From: Gaetbulibacter sp. S0825
GTDB lineage: Bacteria > Bacteroidota > Bacteroidia > Flavobacteriales > Flavobacteriaceae
Assembly (NCBI RefSeq): GCF_011777505.1
Contig: NZ_JAATJT010000002.1
Location: forward strand, 434,001-498,000
Reading direction: 5' to 3'
DNA length: 64,000 bases
Shown: piece by piece, positions 1 to 8,147 of the stretch
Layout: each line of letters opens with the position of its first letter
Position numbering within the stretch: the stretch's first letter is position 1
Position numbers and translations under genes: made by a program
The notes under the pieces: generated by a model
The model's database searches: none
Told to the model about the DNA's origin: nothing
What the model saw: the letters and a program-made list of their open reading frames with translations, nothing else

Positions 1-1133
1 GGAGAACCTCCTAAAACTTCGCACAAGGCACCAGCTGCCATAGCTGCTGATACGCCAATTTCTGCTTGACAACCACCCATAGCAGCACTAATAGTAGCTC
101 CTTTCTTAAAAATGCTACCAATTTCCCCAGCTACCAATAAGAATTGCTTTATGTCTTTAAAATCTGCTTCATGGTTTTCAATAACCAAATAGTACATTAA
201 AACAGCAGGAATAACGCCAGCACTTCCATTGGTTGGAGCAGTTACGACACGACCTAATGATGCATTAACCTCATTTACACTTAATGCAAAACAACTAACC
301 CATTTTAATATCTGTCGAAATTTCACTTCTGTATTTCTAATAGCTTTTAGCCATTCTTTTGGATTTTCGTATGTATAATCACCTATTAGTTTGTGGTGCA
401 TATCAAATGCTCGTCGCCTAACGTTAAGTCCTCCGGGTAGATTTCCCTCGGTATGACACCCAACATACATGCATTCTAACATTGTGTTCCATATGCGACC
501 CATTTCATAGTTAATATTGTCATCACTACGTAATGATTTTTCATTTTCTAGTACAACTTGTGAAATAGATTTATTCAATTCGTTGCAATATTTTAAAAGT
601 TCATTGCCTTTAGCAATTGGATATGGAAATGTTTTAAATATTTCTTTATTTTTTTTGGCATTTTTGCGCTCTTCTTTCACCACAAAACCACCACCAATTG
701 AGTAAAATTTAGAACTAGATTTTTTACCATTGATGGTTGCAGTAAACTTCATTCCATTAGCATGAAAAGGAAGGAATTTTCGGTTATAAATAATATTGGT
801 TTCTGGATTAAACTCTATAGATTTTTCATTGTTAAAAGCTAGTGTGTTTGTGTTTTTAACCGAAGCAATAATAATATCGATAGATTCAGTTGGAATAACT
901 TCTGGGTCAGCACCACTTAAACCGAGTATAATAGCCAAATCTGTTGCGTGTCCTTTTCCTGTTAGAGATAATGATCCATAAAGATCCACAGAAATTTTTT
1001 CAACTTCATCAAATTTGTTTGCTCCTTTTAACTCATTAATCCAGCGCTCTGCAGCTCGCCAAGGTCCTAAGGTGTGTGAACTAGACGGTCCTACACCTAT
1101 TTTTAGCATATCAAAAACAGAAATACATTCCAT
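1..1133 (-). CDS. sdaA: L-serine ammonia-lyase (L-serine dehydratase), partial
   Basis: The gene runs leftwards off the window, so only its first 377 codons are present. The product deaminates L-serine to pyruvate and ammonia with a [4Fe-4S] cluster in the cytoplasm. The start [21 protein letters not shown] carries the GPSSSHT signature near residue 15 that marks the beta-type domain at the N-terminus. Further on, [10 protein letters not shown] and the Cys-containing [13 protein letters not shown] segment belong to the alpha-type catalytic domain. It is therefore the fused single-chain form. ATG at 1133 is the start because the family's N-terminus begins there. A Bacteroidota -7 box lies 26 bp upstream at 1159-1166. 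The family assignment is secure; the missing C-terminus prevents checking the last cluster cysteines. Confidence 0.93.
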   Translation of the reverse strand, partial: MECISVFDMLKIGVGPSSSHTLGPWRAAERWINELKGANKFDEVEKISVDLYGSLSLTGKGHATDLAIILGLSGADPEVIPTESIDIIIASVKNTNTLAFNNEKSIEFNPETNIIYNRKFLPFHANGMKFTATINGKKSSSKFYSIGGGFVVKEERKNAKKNKEIFKTFPYPIAKGNELLKYCNELNKSISQVVLENEKSLRSDDNINYEMGRIWNTMLECMYVGCHTEGNLPGGLNVRRRAFDMHHKLIGDYTYENPKEWLKAIRNTEVKFRQILKWVSCFALSVNEVNASLGRVVTAPTNGSAGVIPAVLMYYLVIENHEADFKDIKQFLLVAGEIGSIFKKGATISAAMGGCQAEIGVSAAMAAGALCEVLGGS

Positions 1134-1158
1134 TAACTTATACCTTTTAGTGTTTGGG

Positions 1159-1166
1159 CAAATATA
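1159..1166 (-). promoter_or_regulatory. Bacteroidota -7 box (TATATTTG) for sdaA
   Basis: On the minus strand this reads TATATTTG, a perfect match to the Bacteroidota -7 consensus TAnnTTTG, 26 bp before the sdaA ATG. I see no TTG at the usual -33 spacing, so it is supported by the -7 box and position only. Confidence 0.45.
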
Positions 1167-1214
1167 AATGTTGTGAGTTTATAATTGAGGAAATAACTAT
1201 TAATTATTTTGTAT

Positions 1215-1249
1215 AAAAAAAGCCTGAAAATTTACTTTCAGGCTTTTTA
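1215..1249 (-). terminator. Intrinsic terminator of the collagen-like lipoprotein gene
   Basis: AGCCTGAAA (1221-1229) pairs with TTTCAGGCT (1236-1244) around a 6-nt loop. On the minus strand the stem is followed by a run of seven T. It lies 19 bp beyond the stop of the lipoprotein gene. The plus-strand side also ends in a T run, so it may work in both directions. Confidence 0.8.
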
Positions 1250-1268
1250 GCTTTATATAGATTTTCTA

Positions 1269-1784
1269 TTATCTAAAATCAATACTTTGAATATTGATAG
1301 AGCTTAGTACTGCATTAATATCTGTTACATCTACACCATCAATATTATCAGCAGGCACAACTACAACTCTAAATACCTGATCAAGAGTCCAAACATCATC
1401 TAAAGAAGTGAAATCTGAAGTGCCATCTAAAAAGAAGCGTACATCGTCTTGTGTGAAGTCGAAATTATAAACCAAGTTACTACCATCGTCAAAGTAAACA
1501 GTTTGTGGCATCAAACGCCATATATCTTGACCGTTATCTGTATCCCATAAAATGTAAACTAAAGTAACATCGGTTGGTAATACTTCAAATCCGTAAGCTT
1601 CTATGTATTCAAAATTATTGGTATCATTAAAATCAACTTCTATTTCAAAAGCAGAAGATGCAATAATTTCGCCATCTAATCCATCCAGCCCATCTAAGCC
1701 ATCAAATCCAGGGGGACCCATTGGACCTTCACAGGCAGTTAATAATAAGGCTAGTACTGTAAATAAAGATAATATACGTTTCAT
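1269..1784 (-). CDS. Collagen-like lipoprotein of unknown function
   Basis: This 171-aa protein begins with a lipoprotein signal peptide (MKRILSLFTVLALLLTAC), lipobox LLTAC with the acylated cysteine near residue 18. Directly after it comes a short collagen-type Gly-X-Y run (GPMGPPGFDGLDGLDGLDGE, six triplets). The remaining 130 residues are acidic and rich in aromatic residues and predicted beta strands, with no family I recognise. Similar collagen-like lipoproteins are common in flavobacteria. The run may be a stalk holding the C-terminal domain off the membrane. It is a single-gene unit with its own terminator. The lipoprotein call is strong; the function is unknown. Confidence 0.8.
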   Translation of the reverse strand: MKRILSLFTVLALLLTACEGPMGPPGFDGLDGLDGLDGEIIASSAFEIEVDFNDTNNFEYIEAYGFEVLPTDVTLVYILWDTDNGQDIWRLMPQTVYFDDGSNLVYNFDFTQDDVRFFLDGTSDFTSLDDVWTLDQVFRVVVVPADNIDGVDVTDINAVLSSINIQSIDFR

Positions 1785-1864
1785 AAGATTTTAGTTTTGT
1801 TTTTATACCTATCAAATCACGTACCAAAAATGACAACCAGAAAAATATATTTTAAAAACCATTC

Positions 1865-1911
1865 TGACATGATGTCATATTTTTTGACATGGCATAATGA
1901 TTGACTATAAC
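1865..1911 (+). promoter_or_regulatory. Possible dnaK promoter with TGACAT inverted repeat
   Basis: A perfect inverted repeat TGACAT-G-ATGTCA (1865-1877) is followed by a third TGACAT (1885-1890). That third copy overlaps a TTGACA hexamer (1884-1889), which lies 16 bp before TATAAC (1906-1911). The hexamers resemble a classical sigma-70 promoter, which is not the normal Bacteroidota form, so the promoter call is weak. The repeat is a plausible operator. Confidence 0.3.
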
Positions 1912-1947
1912 AAGTTGTATTAAAAAACAATACAAGTTTTAGAAAAT

Positions 1948-2055
1948 ATGACAGAAGTATTAAAAACAAAGAACAATCAATTTACCCAAAAACTAAACGC
2001 TTCAAAAAAAGCCCACGTTTGGAACTCTAAAAGACGTTATAGCAACCTTAGGTAA
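1948..2055 (+). CDS. Possible 35-aa leader peptide upstream of dnaK
   Basis: An ATG-initiated ORF of 35 codons lies 39 bp before dnaK and in the same direction. Its product, beginning MTEVLKTKNNQF and ending RRYSNLR, is strongly basic with no hydrophobic segment, so it is neither secreted nor membrane-bound. It matches no family I know. It could be a real small protein, a leader peptide affecting dnaK translation, or chance in an AT-rich leader. Nothing in the sequence separates these options. Confidence 0.25.
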   Translation: MTEVLKTKNNQFTQKLNASKKAHVWNSKRRYSNLR

Positions 2056-2094
2056 ATTTAAGACAACACAACAAAATAAAGAATTAATAAAGTT

Positions 2095-3999
2095 ATGAGT
2101 AAAATTATTGGAATCGACTTAGGAACAACAAACTCTTGTGTTTCTGTTATGGAGGGTAACGAACCAGTAGTAATCCCAAATGCAGAAGGAAAGCGTACAA
2201 CGCCATCTGTAATTGCCTTTGTAGAAGGAGGAGAGATTAAGGTTGGTGATCCAGCAAAACGTCAAGCAGTAACTAACCCTACTAAAACGGTTTATTCGAT
2301 TAAACGTTTTATGGGTAATAAGTATTCTGAGTCTAAAAAAGAAGCAGAGCGTGTACCATATAAAGTGGTAAAAGGTGATAACGATACACCAAGAGTAGAT
2401 ATCGATGGTCGCTTATATACACCTCAAGAATTATCGGCTATGATTCTTCAGAAAATGAAGAAAACTGCTGAAGACTATTTAGGAACAACTGTTAGTGAGG
2501 CTGTTATTACAGTACCAGCTTACTTTAACGATTCTCAACGTCAAGCTACTAAAGAAGCAGGTGAGATTGCAGGTTTAAAAGTTCGTAGAATTATTAACGA
2601 GCCAACAGCTGCAGCTCTAGCTTATGGAATGGACAAAAAAGGTACAGACCAAAAAATAGTAGTATTTGATTTTGGTGGAGGTACACATGATGTATCTATC
2701 CTTGAATTAGGAGATGGTGTATTTGAAGTATTATCTACCGATGGTGATACGCACTTAGGAGGTGACGATGTCGATGAAAAAATCATTAACTGGTTAGCAG
2801 ACGAGTTTGAAAAAGAGGAATCTATGGATTTACGTAAAGACCCAATGTCTTTACAACGTTTAAAAGAAGCTGCTGAAAAAGCGAAGATTGAATTATCATC
2901 TTCTGCCCAAACAGAAATCAATTTACCATATATCACAGCTACTGCTAGTGGACCAAAACACTTGGTGCGTACGTTAACACGTTCTAAATTCGAGCAATTA
3001 ATTGACGATTTGGTAAAACGCACTATTGAGCCTTGCGCATCTGCATTAAAAGCTGCTGGTTTGTCAAAATCAGATATTGATGAAGTAATTTTAGTAGGTG
3101 GTTCTACACGTATTCCTGCAGTACAGGAAGCTGTTGAGAAGTTCTTCGGAAAAACACCAAGTAAAGGTGTAAACCCTGATGAGGTTGTATCTCTAGGTGC
3201 TGGTATTCAAGGTGGTGTATTAACTGGAGATGTTAAGGATGTATTACTTTTAGATGTAACACCTTTATCACTAGGTATTGAAACTATGGGTAATGTATTT
3301 ACAAAGCTAATTGAGGCTAATACAACAATCCCAACTAAAAAATCACAAGTGTTTTCGACAGCTGCAGATAATCAGCCATCGGTAGAAATTCATGTACTAC
3401 AAGGTGAACGTGCTATGGCGGCAGATAATAAAACTATTGGACGTTTTCACTTAGACGGTATTCCACCAGCAAGACGTGGTACACCGCAAATTGAAGTTAC
3501 GTTTGATATTGATGCCAATGGTATTATTAAAGTATCGGCAGAAGATAAAGCAACTGGTAAGAAACAAGATATTCGTATTGAAGCATCTTCTGGTTTAACT
3601 GAAGAAGAAATCCAAAAGATGAAAGCTGATGCTGAAGCAAATGCTGAAGCTGATAAAGCAGCTGTAGAAATTGCTCAAAAATTAAATGAAGCAGATTCTA
3701 TGATTTTTCAAACAGAAAAGCAGCTAGAAGAGTTTGGGGATAAATTATCTGATGATAAAAAGAAACCAATCGAGGATGCTCTAGAAGAATTGAAAAAAGC
3801 TTATGAGTCTAAGGATTTAGAGGTAATTACACCAGCTTTAGATAAAATAAACGAAGCTTGGAAAGTTGCAAGCGAAGAAATGTATAAAGCACAAGCCGAA
3901 GCACAACAAGGTAGTGAAGCTCCAGGACCTGATGCTAGTCAAAATGGACAAGAAGAGGGTAGTGATGTGGAAGACGTAGACTTTGAAGAAGTAAAATAA
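2095..3999 (+). CDS. dnaK: Molecular chaperone DnaK (Hsp70)
   Basis: At 634 aa this is a full-length Hsp70, the cytoplasmic ATP-driven chaperone that works with DnaJ and GrpE. The start [18 protein letters not shown] is the phosphate-1 loop of the ATPase domain. [18 protein letters not shown] (about residues 191-208) is phosphate-2, and [13 protein letters not shown] (about 331-343) is the adenosine motif. The substrate-binding domain follows from about residue 385, then a helical lid, and the protein ends in the DnaK-type acidic tail ...[11 protein letters not shown] at 2095 fits the family N-terminus exactly. No grpE or dnaJ is adjacent, as is usual in Bacteroidota. A strong hairpin terminator closes the unit. 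Confidence 0.99.
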   Translation: MSKIIGIDLGTTNSCVSVMEGNEPVVIPNAEGKRTTPSVIAFVEGGEIKVGDPAKRQAVTNPTKTVYSIKRFMGNKYSESKKEAERVPYKVVKGDNDTPRVDIDGRLYTPQELSAMILQKMKKTAEDYLGTTVSEAVITVPAYFNDSQRQATKEAGEIAGLKVRRIINEPTAAALAYGMDKKGTDQKIVVFDFGGGTHDVSILELGDGVFEVLSTDGDTHLGGDDVDEKIINWLADEFEKEESMDLRKDPMSLQRLKEAAEKAKIELSSSAQTEINLPYITATASGPKHLVRTLTRSKFEQLIDDLVKRTIEPCASALKAAGLSKSDIDEVILVGGSTRIPAVQEAVEKFFGKTPSKGVNPDEVVSLGAGIQGGVLTGDVKDVLLLDVTPLSLGIETMGNVFTKLIEANTTIPTKKSQVFSTAADNQPSVEIHVLQGERAMAADNKTIGRFHLDGIPPARRGTPQIEVTFDIDANGIIKVSAEDKATGKKQDIRIEASSGLTEEEIQKMKADAEANAEADKAAVEIAQKLNEADSMIFQTEKQLEEFGDKLSDDKKKPIEDALEELKKAYESKDLEVITPALDKINEAWKVASEEMYKAQAEAQQGSEAPGPDASQNGQEEGSDVEDVDFEEVK

Positions 4000-4020
4000 G
4001 TTATTTTAACATTTATATTA

Positions 4021-4056
4021 AGAAAAAGCGCAACCATTTTTGGTTGCGCTTTTTTA
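4021..4056 (+). terminator. Intrinsic terminator of dnaK
   Basis: AGCGCAACCA (4027-4036) pairs perfectly with TGGTTGCGCT (4041-4050) around a 4-nt loop, followed by a T run. It lies between the convergent ends of dnaK and the PepSY-like gene, and the A-rich left flank means it can also serve the opposite strand. Confidence 0.9.
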
Positions 4057-4074
4057 GTTAAAAACTTTCTTTAG

Positions 4075-4575
4075 TTATAAAACATTACCGTCTCCATCTA
4101 CTTTTATTCTGATAACTTCTCCAGAATTGGTAAGCTTTAATTTATATTGCTTTTTAGCTATACCATCTTTGCTTTCGTATTTTACTGTATAAACATCACT
4201 AGCAATTGCCCAATTTGGAAATTTTTTTGTGACCTTATTACGGATATTCATAGGTAATTTTACATCTTTATATCTTTCAATAGTTCTAATAAGTTTACCA
4301 TTATCGTCATAGGCAGCAACGATATAACCATCAGGAATATAAAAAGTGACAGAATAAGTGTCGTATTCATCATTGTATAATTCTGTGTTTTTTAAATTAT
4401 ACATTGCAACTTTGTCTTCTAAATTTTTCACATTCATATCGGCTACATTTGTATCAACTGCGCTTAAATATTTATAGTTTACAGCTTTAATTGTTACCTC
4501 TGGTAGTTTTGTGATTTGTGAAAACATTTGGGTGGTTAGCCCAAAAAGAAATAAACCAAGAATCAATTTTTTCAT
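4075..4575 (-). CDS. Secreted PepSY-like protein of unknown function
   Basis: This 166-aa protein has an N-terminal signal peptide (MKKLILGLFLFGLTTQMFSQ, cleavage expected near residue 20). The mature part has two similar alpha/beta stretches in which a strand such as YDTYSVTFYIPDGYIVAAYD is followed by a lysine-rich helix and a further strand (VYTVKYESKDG). This resembles the PepSY-like (BLIP-like) folds common in secreted Bacteroidota proteins. No catalytic motif is visible. It shares the terminator region with dnaK and is monocistronic. Export is well supported; the fold is an inference. Confidence 0.7.
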   Translation of the reverse strand: MKKLILGLFLFGLTTQMFSQITKLPEVTIKAVNYKYLSAVDTNVADMNVKNLEDKVAMYNLKNTELYNDEYDTYSVTFYIPDGYIVAAYDDNGKLIRTIERYKDVKLPMNIRNKVTKKFPNWAIASDVYTVKYESKDGIAKKQYKLKLTNSGEVIRIKVDGDGNVL

Positions 4576-4705
4576 AATTTCTTATTTTTATGGGTTAATA
4601 AAAGAAAGTTACTCTTTAATTAACTAACCCACAATGATATTGGTCATGTTGATTATTTGTAATCTTATAAACATTCAAAAACAATTATGCATGCATAATA
4701 ATTAT

Positions 4706-4713
4706 TATATTTG
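4706..4713 (+). promoter_or_regulatory. Bacteroidota -7 box (TATATTTG) for the nitronate monooxygenase gene
   Basis: A perfect TAnnTTTG match ends 16 bp before the ATG at 4730, which implies a very short leader. The palindrome ATGCATGCAT lies about 10 bp upstream. No TTG is at the expected -33 spacing. Confidence 0.45.
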
Positions 4714-4729
4714 TTCAAATTAAATTTTA

Positions 4730-5677
4730 ATGACAACAAAACTCACAGAACTTCTTCAAATTACATATCCAGTAATTCAAGCGCCAATGTTTTTGGTGTC
4801 AAACACTAAAATGGTAATAGAGGCCATGAAAGGTGGAATCGCTGGTTGTATTCCTGCACTAAATTATAGAACACTTGATGAACTACGAGTAGCTATAAAG
4901 GAGTTAAAAGAGGCTAAAGTAGAAGGTGGTTCGTTTGGTTTTAATTTAATAGTCAATAAATCTAATGTTAAGTATAGAGGACAACTTGAAGTATTGTGCG
5001 AAGAAGGTTGCGATTTTATAATCACTTCTTTAGGTAGTCCAGAAGAAACTATAAAGCAGGCTCATAAAGCTGGTATCAAAGTATTTTGTGATGTAGTAGA
5101 TTTAAAGTTTGCCAAAAAAGTAGAGCATTTAGGAGCAGATGCTATCATCGCTGTGAATAATCAAGCTGGAGGACATAGAGGTGATACATCTCCAGAGGAG
5201 TTAATTAAACATTTAGTTGCAAATTGTAGTATTCCAGTCATTTCGGCTGGAGGCGTTGGTTGTAAAGCAGATATTGATAGAATGTTAAGCTATGGAGCAG
5301 CTGGTGTCTCAGTTGGTAGTCCATTTATTGCGTCTGTTGAAGCTAATGTCACCGACGAGTACAAACAAGCTTGTGTAGAATATGGCGCAGACGACATTGT
5401 AGTCACTGAGCGTATTTCAGGAACACCTTGCACAGTGATTAATACACCTTATGTACAAAAAATTGGTACTAAAGCCACTTGGATTGAAAATTTACTCAAT
5501 AAAAATAAGAAACTTAAAAAATGGGTAAAAATGATTCGTTTTTCAATAGGAATGAAAGCCACGGAAAAAGCTGCTACTAAGGCAACTTATAAAACCGTTT
5601 GGGTTGCAGGACCAAGTATAGAACATACTAACAAAATTTTACCAACAAAAGCAATAGTTGAGAGGTTGGTAAACTAA
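4730..5677 (+). CDS. NAD(P)H-dependent flavin oxidoreductase, nitronate monooxygenase family
   Basis: The 315-aa protein is an FMN-dependent TIM-barrel enzyme of the nitronate monooxygenase/2-nitropropane dioxygenase family. The N-terminus has the family motif YPVIQAPMF. NNQAGGHRGD (about residues 138-147) contains the conserved His-Gly-Gly type catalytic and phosphate-binding segment, and ISAGGVG followed by GAAGVSVGSPFIAS binds the FMN phosphate. Members oxidise alkyl nitronates; several Bacteroidota members have unknown physiological substrates. The last 50 residues are very basic. ATG at 4730 is preferred, since the family begins a few residues before the QAPM motif. Fold and cofactor are secure, the exact substrate is not. 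Confidence 0.85.
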   Translation: MTTKLTELLQITYPVIQAPMFLVSNTKMVIEAMKGGIAGCIPALNYRTLDELRVAIKELKEAKVEGGSFGFNLIVNKSNVKYRGQLEVLCEEGCDFIITSLGSPEETIKQAHKAGIKVFCDVVDLKFAKKVEHLGADAIIAVNNQAGGHRGDTSPEELIKHLVANCSIPVISAGGVGCKADIDRMLSYGAAGVSVGSPFIASVEANVTDEYKQACVEYGADDIVVTERISGTPCTVINTPYVQKIGTKATWIENLLNKNKKLKKWVKMIRFSIGMKATEKAATKATYKTVWVAGPSIEHTNKILPTKAIVERLVN

Positions 5678-5764
5678 ACATCTCATTTCTTTTTGTATCT
5701 TAATCTCCTCATAATTTTATTATGACCAAATGCCTCGTGGTCATATGAATTAACACTATCTAAG

Positions 5765-8131
5765 ATGACAAGAAAACTAAAAAGAATTAGAAGCTGGATT
5801 AATGCACAATGGCTAAAAATTAAACCAGGCAAGCAAGCTGTTAAAGGAGCTTCTAGAACACTATTAGGCGCAGTTGTTTTATGTTGGCTAATTTTTTCGC
5901 TTAGATTGGTTTTTGGTATAAATGACCCATGGATTCTTGTATTTGCAGCAGCAATGCTACTATTGTTTTGGCTTAGTTCTTTACTGATAGTTAAAGCTAT
6001 TAAATTGCTAAATAGCATTCCGAAAGGTCTAAAAATAGTACTTTTCACTTCTATTCCATTATTGTTTTTCATGTTTGATAATCCTATAATCGCTATAGCG
6101 TTTATAGTTATTGTATCGTTACTAGGTGCTTCCATTTTTGTATTAAGAAAAACTGGAATCAAATCTTTAACAAGAATAAAAAAGGGGATAGTGGTTCTAG
6201 GGCTTTTATTAGGAATTGGAGGTTTGGTTTTTTCTTTTGTGTCATACAGTACTAAAGGCTATGATGTAGATAAAATGGTTAATGCAGCACACCAATCTAT
6301 AGATAAAATAGAACCGTTACAATTTGAATCTCCTGCAACTAAAGGAACATACACAGTAAAACAATTAACCTATGGTAATGGTAATGATAAGCGTAGAGTA
6401 GAATATGGAAAAGACGCTACCATTAAAACAGAATCAGTAAATGGTGTCCCTTTTATCGATAACTGGGTAGGTTTTAGTGGTTGGGCTAGAGAAAAAATTT
6501 GGGGATTTGATTACAAAGAACTACCAATTAATGGTCGTGTTTGGTACCCAGAGGGTGATGGTCCTTTTCCGTTAGCGCTTATCGTGCATGGTAATCATTC
6601 AATGCAAGACCATTCAGATCCTGGATATGATTATTTAGGAGAATTATTGGCGTCGCGAGGTATTATACTAGCTTCAGTTGATGAAAATTTCATAAATGGA
6701 GGATGGACCAATATTTTTGGAGGTCTTGATGAAGAAAACGATGCTAGAGGTTGGCTGCTCTTAGAACATTTAAAGGTATGGCATGAGTGGAATGACAAAT
6801 CTGAGAATCCGTTCTATAAAAAAATTGACACCTCAAATCTGGCTATAATTGGTCATTCTAGAGGTGGTGAAGCTGTTGCAATTGCTGCTATGATGAATAA
6901 ACTGCCTTATTATCCGGATGATGCTTCTATTAAACTAGATTATAATTTCAATATAAAATCGGTTGTTGCCATTGCTCCAGTTGATGGTCAATATAAACCA
7001 GGAAATAGCGGAACAAAATTTAAAGATGTTAATTATTTCGTCATTCATGGTGCCCAAGATGCCGATGTACGTTCTTTTATGGGGTCGCAGCAATACGAAC
7101 GTATTGCATTTAAAGACAGTGCCTACTATATGAAGTCAGGACTTTACGTTTATGGTGCTAATCATGGTCAGTTTAATTCAACTTGGGGAAATAACGATCA
7201 AGGATTTTCATTTACTGGAATGTTAAACCTTAAGCAATTATTATCCGAAGAAGACCAACAAGAAATTGCCAAAGTATATATAAGTGCTTTTTTGGATGCT
7301 ACTTTAAAAGATAAGAAAGAGTATTTACCTCTTTTTGTTGATGCTCGTAAAGGAAAGAATTGGCTGCCCGAAACCATTTATTTAAATCAGTTTGAAGATT
7401 CGACAAGTGAATATGTTAGTGGTTTTGATGAAGATTTTGATGTCGTTACAACTAGTAAAAAAGGAAAAATTAGTTCTAAAAACTTAACCGTTTGGCGTGA
7501 AGAAGAAATAAAATTAAAGTGGCAACAAAAGGGTAGTCGTGCGTTGGTTTTGGGATGGGATTATGAACTTGAAGATGAAGAAGAAGCTATACCTAATGAA
7601 AAATTAGCAAGTTATTCAATTCATATAGATTCTAATGCTGTTGATACTGATTTATCAAAAGCATTTGTGTTTTCAATGGCAGAATCTACCGAAAGCTCAA
7701 ACCCAAAAACCAAAGGTAAATGGGTTGATGATAATGAAAAAAATGAGTCGAATGAGGAGGAAGAAAAAGATGAAGAAGAAACAGAGAAGGATGAGAAAGA
7801 TGAAGAAGATGGGAAAGACGAGCCTAAACAACCTATAGATTTTTCAATCTTATTTGAAGATTTTAAAGGAGAATCCATAAAATTTTCTTTGAGTGATTTT
7901 TCACCTTTGCAGCGTGAAATAGAGTCTGTTATCATGAAGATAGATTTCTTGACTGGCGATAATGAATCTGAAAAAATATTCCAAACGTTTTACTTTCCAA
8001 TTAAAAAAGTGAGTGAAAAGAATCCGAGTTTTGATATTACTAGCTTAAAAAAGATTACCTACTTGTTTGATAAAAGCAATAAAGGTGTCGTAGTTATTGA
8101 TAATGTAGGGTTTATGAATGTTATAGAATAG
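5765..8131 (+). CDS. Membrane-anchored alpha/beta hydrolase with acidic low-complexity segment
   Basis: This 788-aa protein has four or five hydrophobic helices in its first 160 residues, then a large alpha/beta-hydrolase domain. The oxyanion strand is ALIVHGNHSMQDHSD (about 272-286). The nucleophile elbow is GHSRGG with Ser at about 365. A likely acid is in HGAQDADV (about 430-437) and a likely His in GANHGQF (about 475). The surroundings of the nucleophile resemble chlorophyllase/lipase-like hydrolases, but the substrate cannot be named. Residues about 657-690 form a Glu/Asp/Lys-rich stretch between the hydrolase and a C-terminal beta-rich domain of about 100 residues. The membrane helices imply an envelope location. 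It is convergent with the next gene. Confidence 0.75.
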   Translation: MTRKLKRIRSWINAQWLKIKPGKQAVKGASRTLLGAVVLCWLIFSLRLVFGINDPWILVFAAAMLLLFWLSSLLIVKAIKLLNSIPKGLKIVLFTSIPLLFFMFDNPIIAIAFIVIVSLLGASIFVLRKTGIKSLTRIKKGIVVLGLLLGIGGLVFSFVSYSTKGYDVDKMVNAAHQSIDKIEPLQFESPATKGTYTVKQLTYGNGNDKRRVEYGKDATIKTESVNGVPFIDNWVGFSGWAREKIWGFDYKELPINGRVWYPEGDGPFPLALIVHGNHSMQDHSDPGYDYLGELLASRGIILASVDENFINGGWTNIFGGLDEENDARGWLLLEHLKVWHEWNDKSENPFYKKIDTSNLAIIGHSRGGEAVAIAAMMNKLPYYPDDASIKLDYNFNIKSVVAIAPVDGQYKPGNSGTKFKDVNYFVIHGAQDADVRSFMGSQQYERIAFKDSAYYMKSGLYVYGANHGQFNSTWGNNDQGFSFTGMLNLKQLLSEEDQQEIAKVYISAFLDATLKDKKEYLPLFVDARKGKNWLPETIYLNQFEDSTSEYVSGFDEDFDVVTTSKKGKISSKNLTVWREEEIKLKWQQKGSRALVLGWDYELEDEEEAIPNEKLASYSIHIDSNAVDTDLSKAFVFSMAESTESSNPKTKGKWVDDNEKNESNEEEEKDEEETEKDEKDEEDGKDEPKQPIDFSILFEDFKGESIKFSLSDFSPLQREIESVIMKIDFLTGDNESEKIFQTFYFPIKKVSEKNPSFDITSLKKITYLFDKSNKGVVVIDNVGFMNVIE

Positions 8132-8147
8132 TAGCTGTTTTTTTAAT

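Larger units (their letters stand above)
1785..2094. other. 310-bp regulatory gap between the lipoprotein gene and dnaK
   Basis: The gap holds the divergent promoters of the lipoprotein gene and dnaK. It contains an inverted repeat TGACAT-G-ATGTCA (1865-1877), another TGACAT half-site at 1885-1890, and a 35-codon ORF (1948-2055). I saw no CIRCE element and no TAnnTTTG box on the dnaK side. Confidence 0.5.

Noticed and set aside
1785-2094. CIRCE element for HrcA control of dnaK
   Set aside because: No TTAGCACTC-N9-GAGTGCTAA or close variant is present.
2622-3023. Minus-strand frame of 133 aa in dnaK
   Set aside because: Antisense shadow of a conserved gene, no homology or start context.
7621-7935. 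Serine-rich minus-strand frame in the hydrolase gene
   Set aside because: It is the antisense shadow of the Glu/Asp/Lys tract (GAA/GAT read as TTC/ATC and shifted to serine codons).
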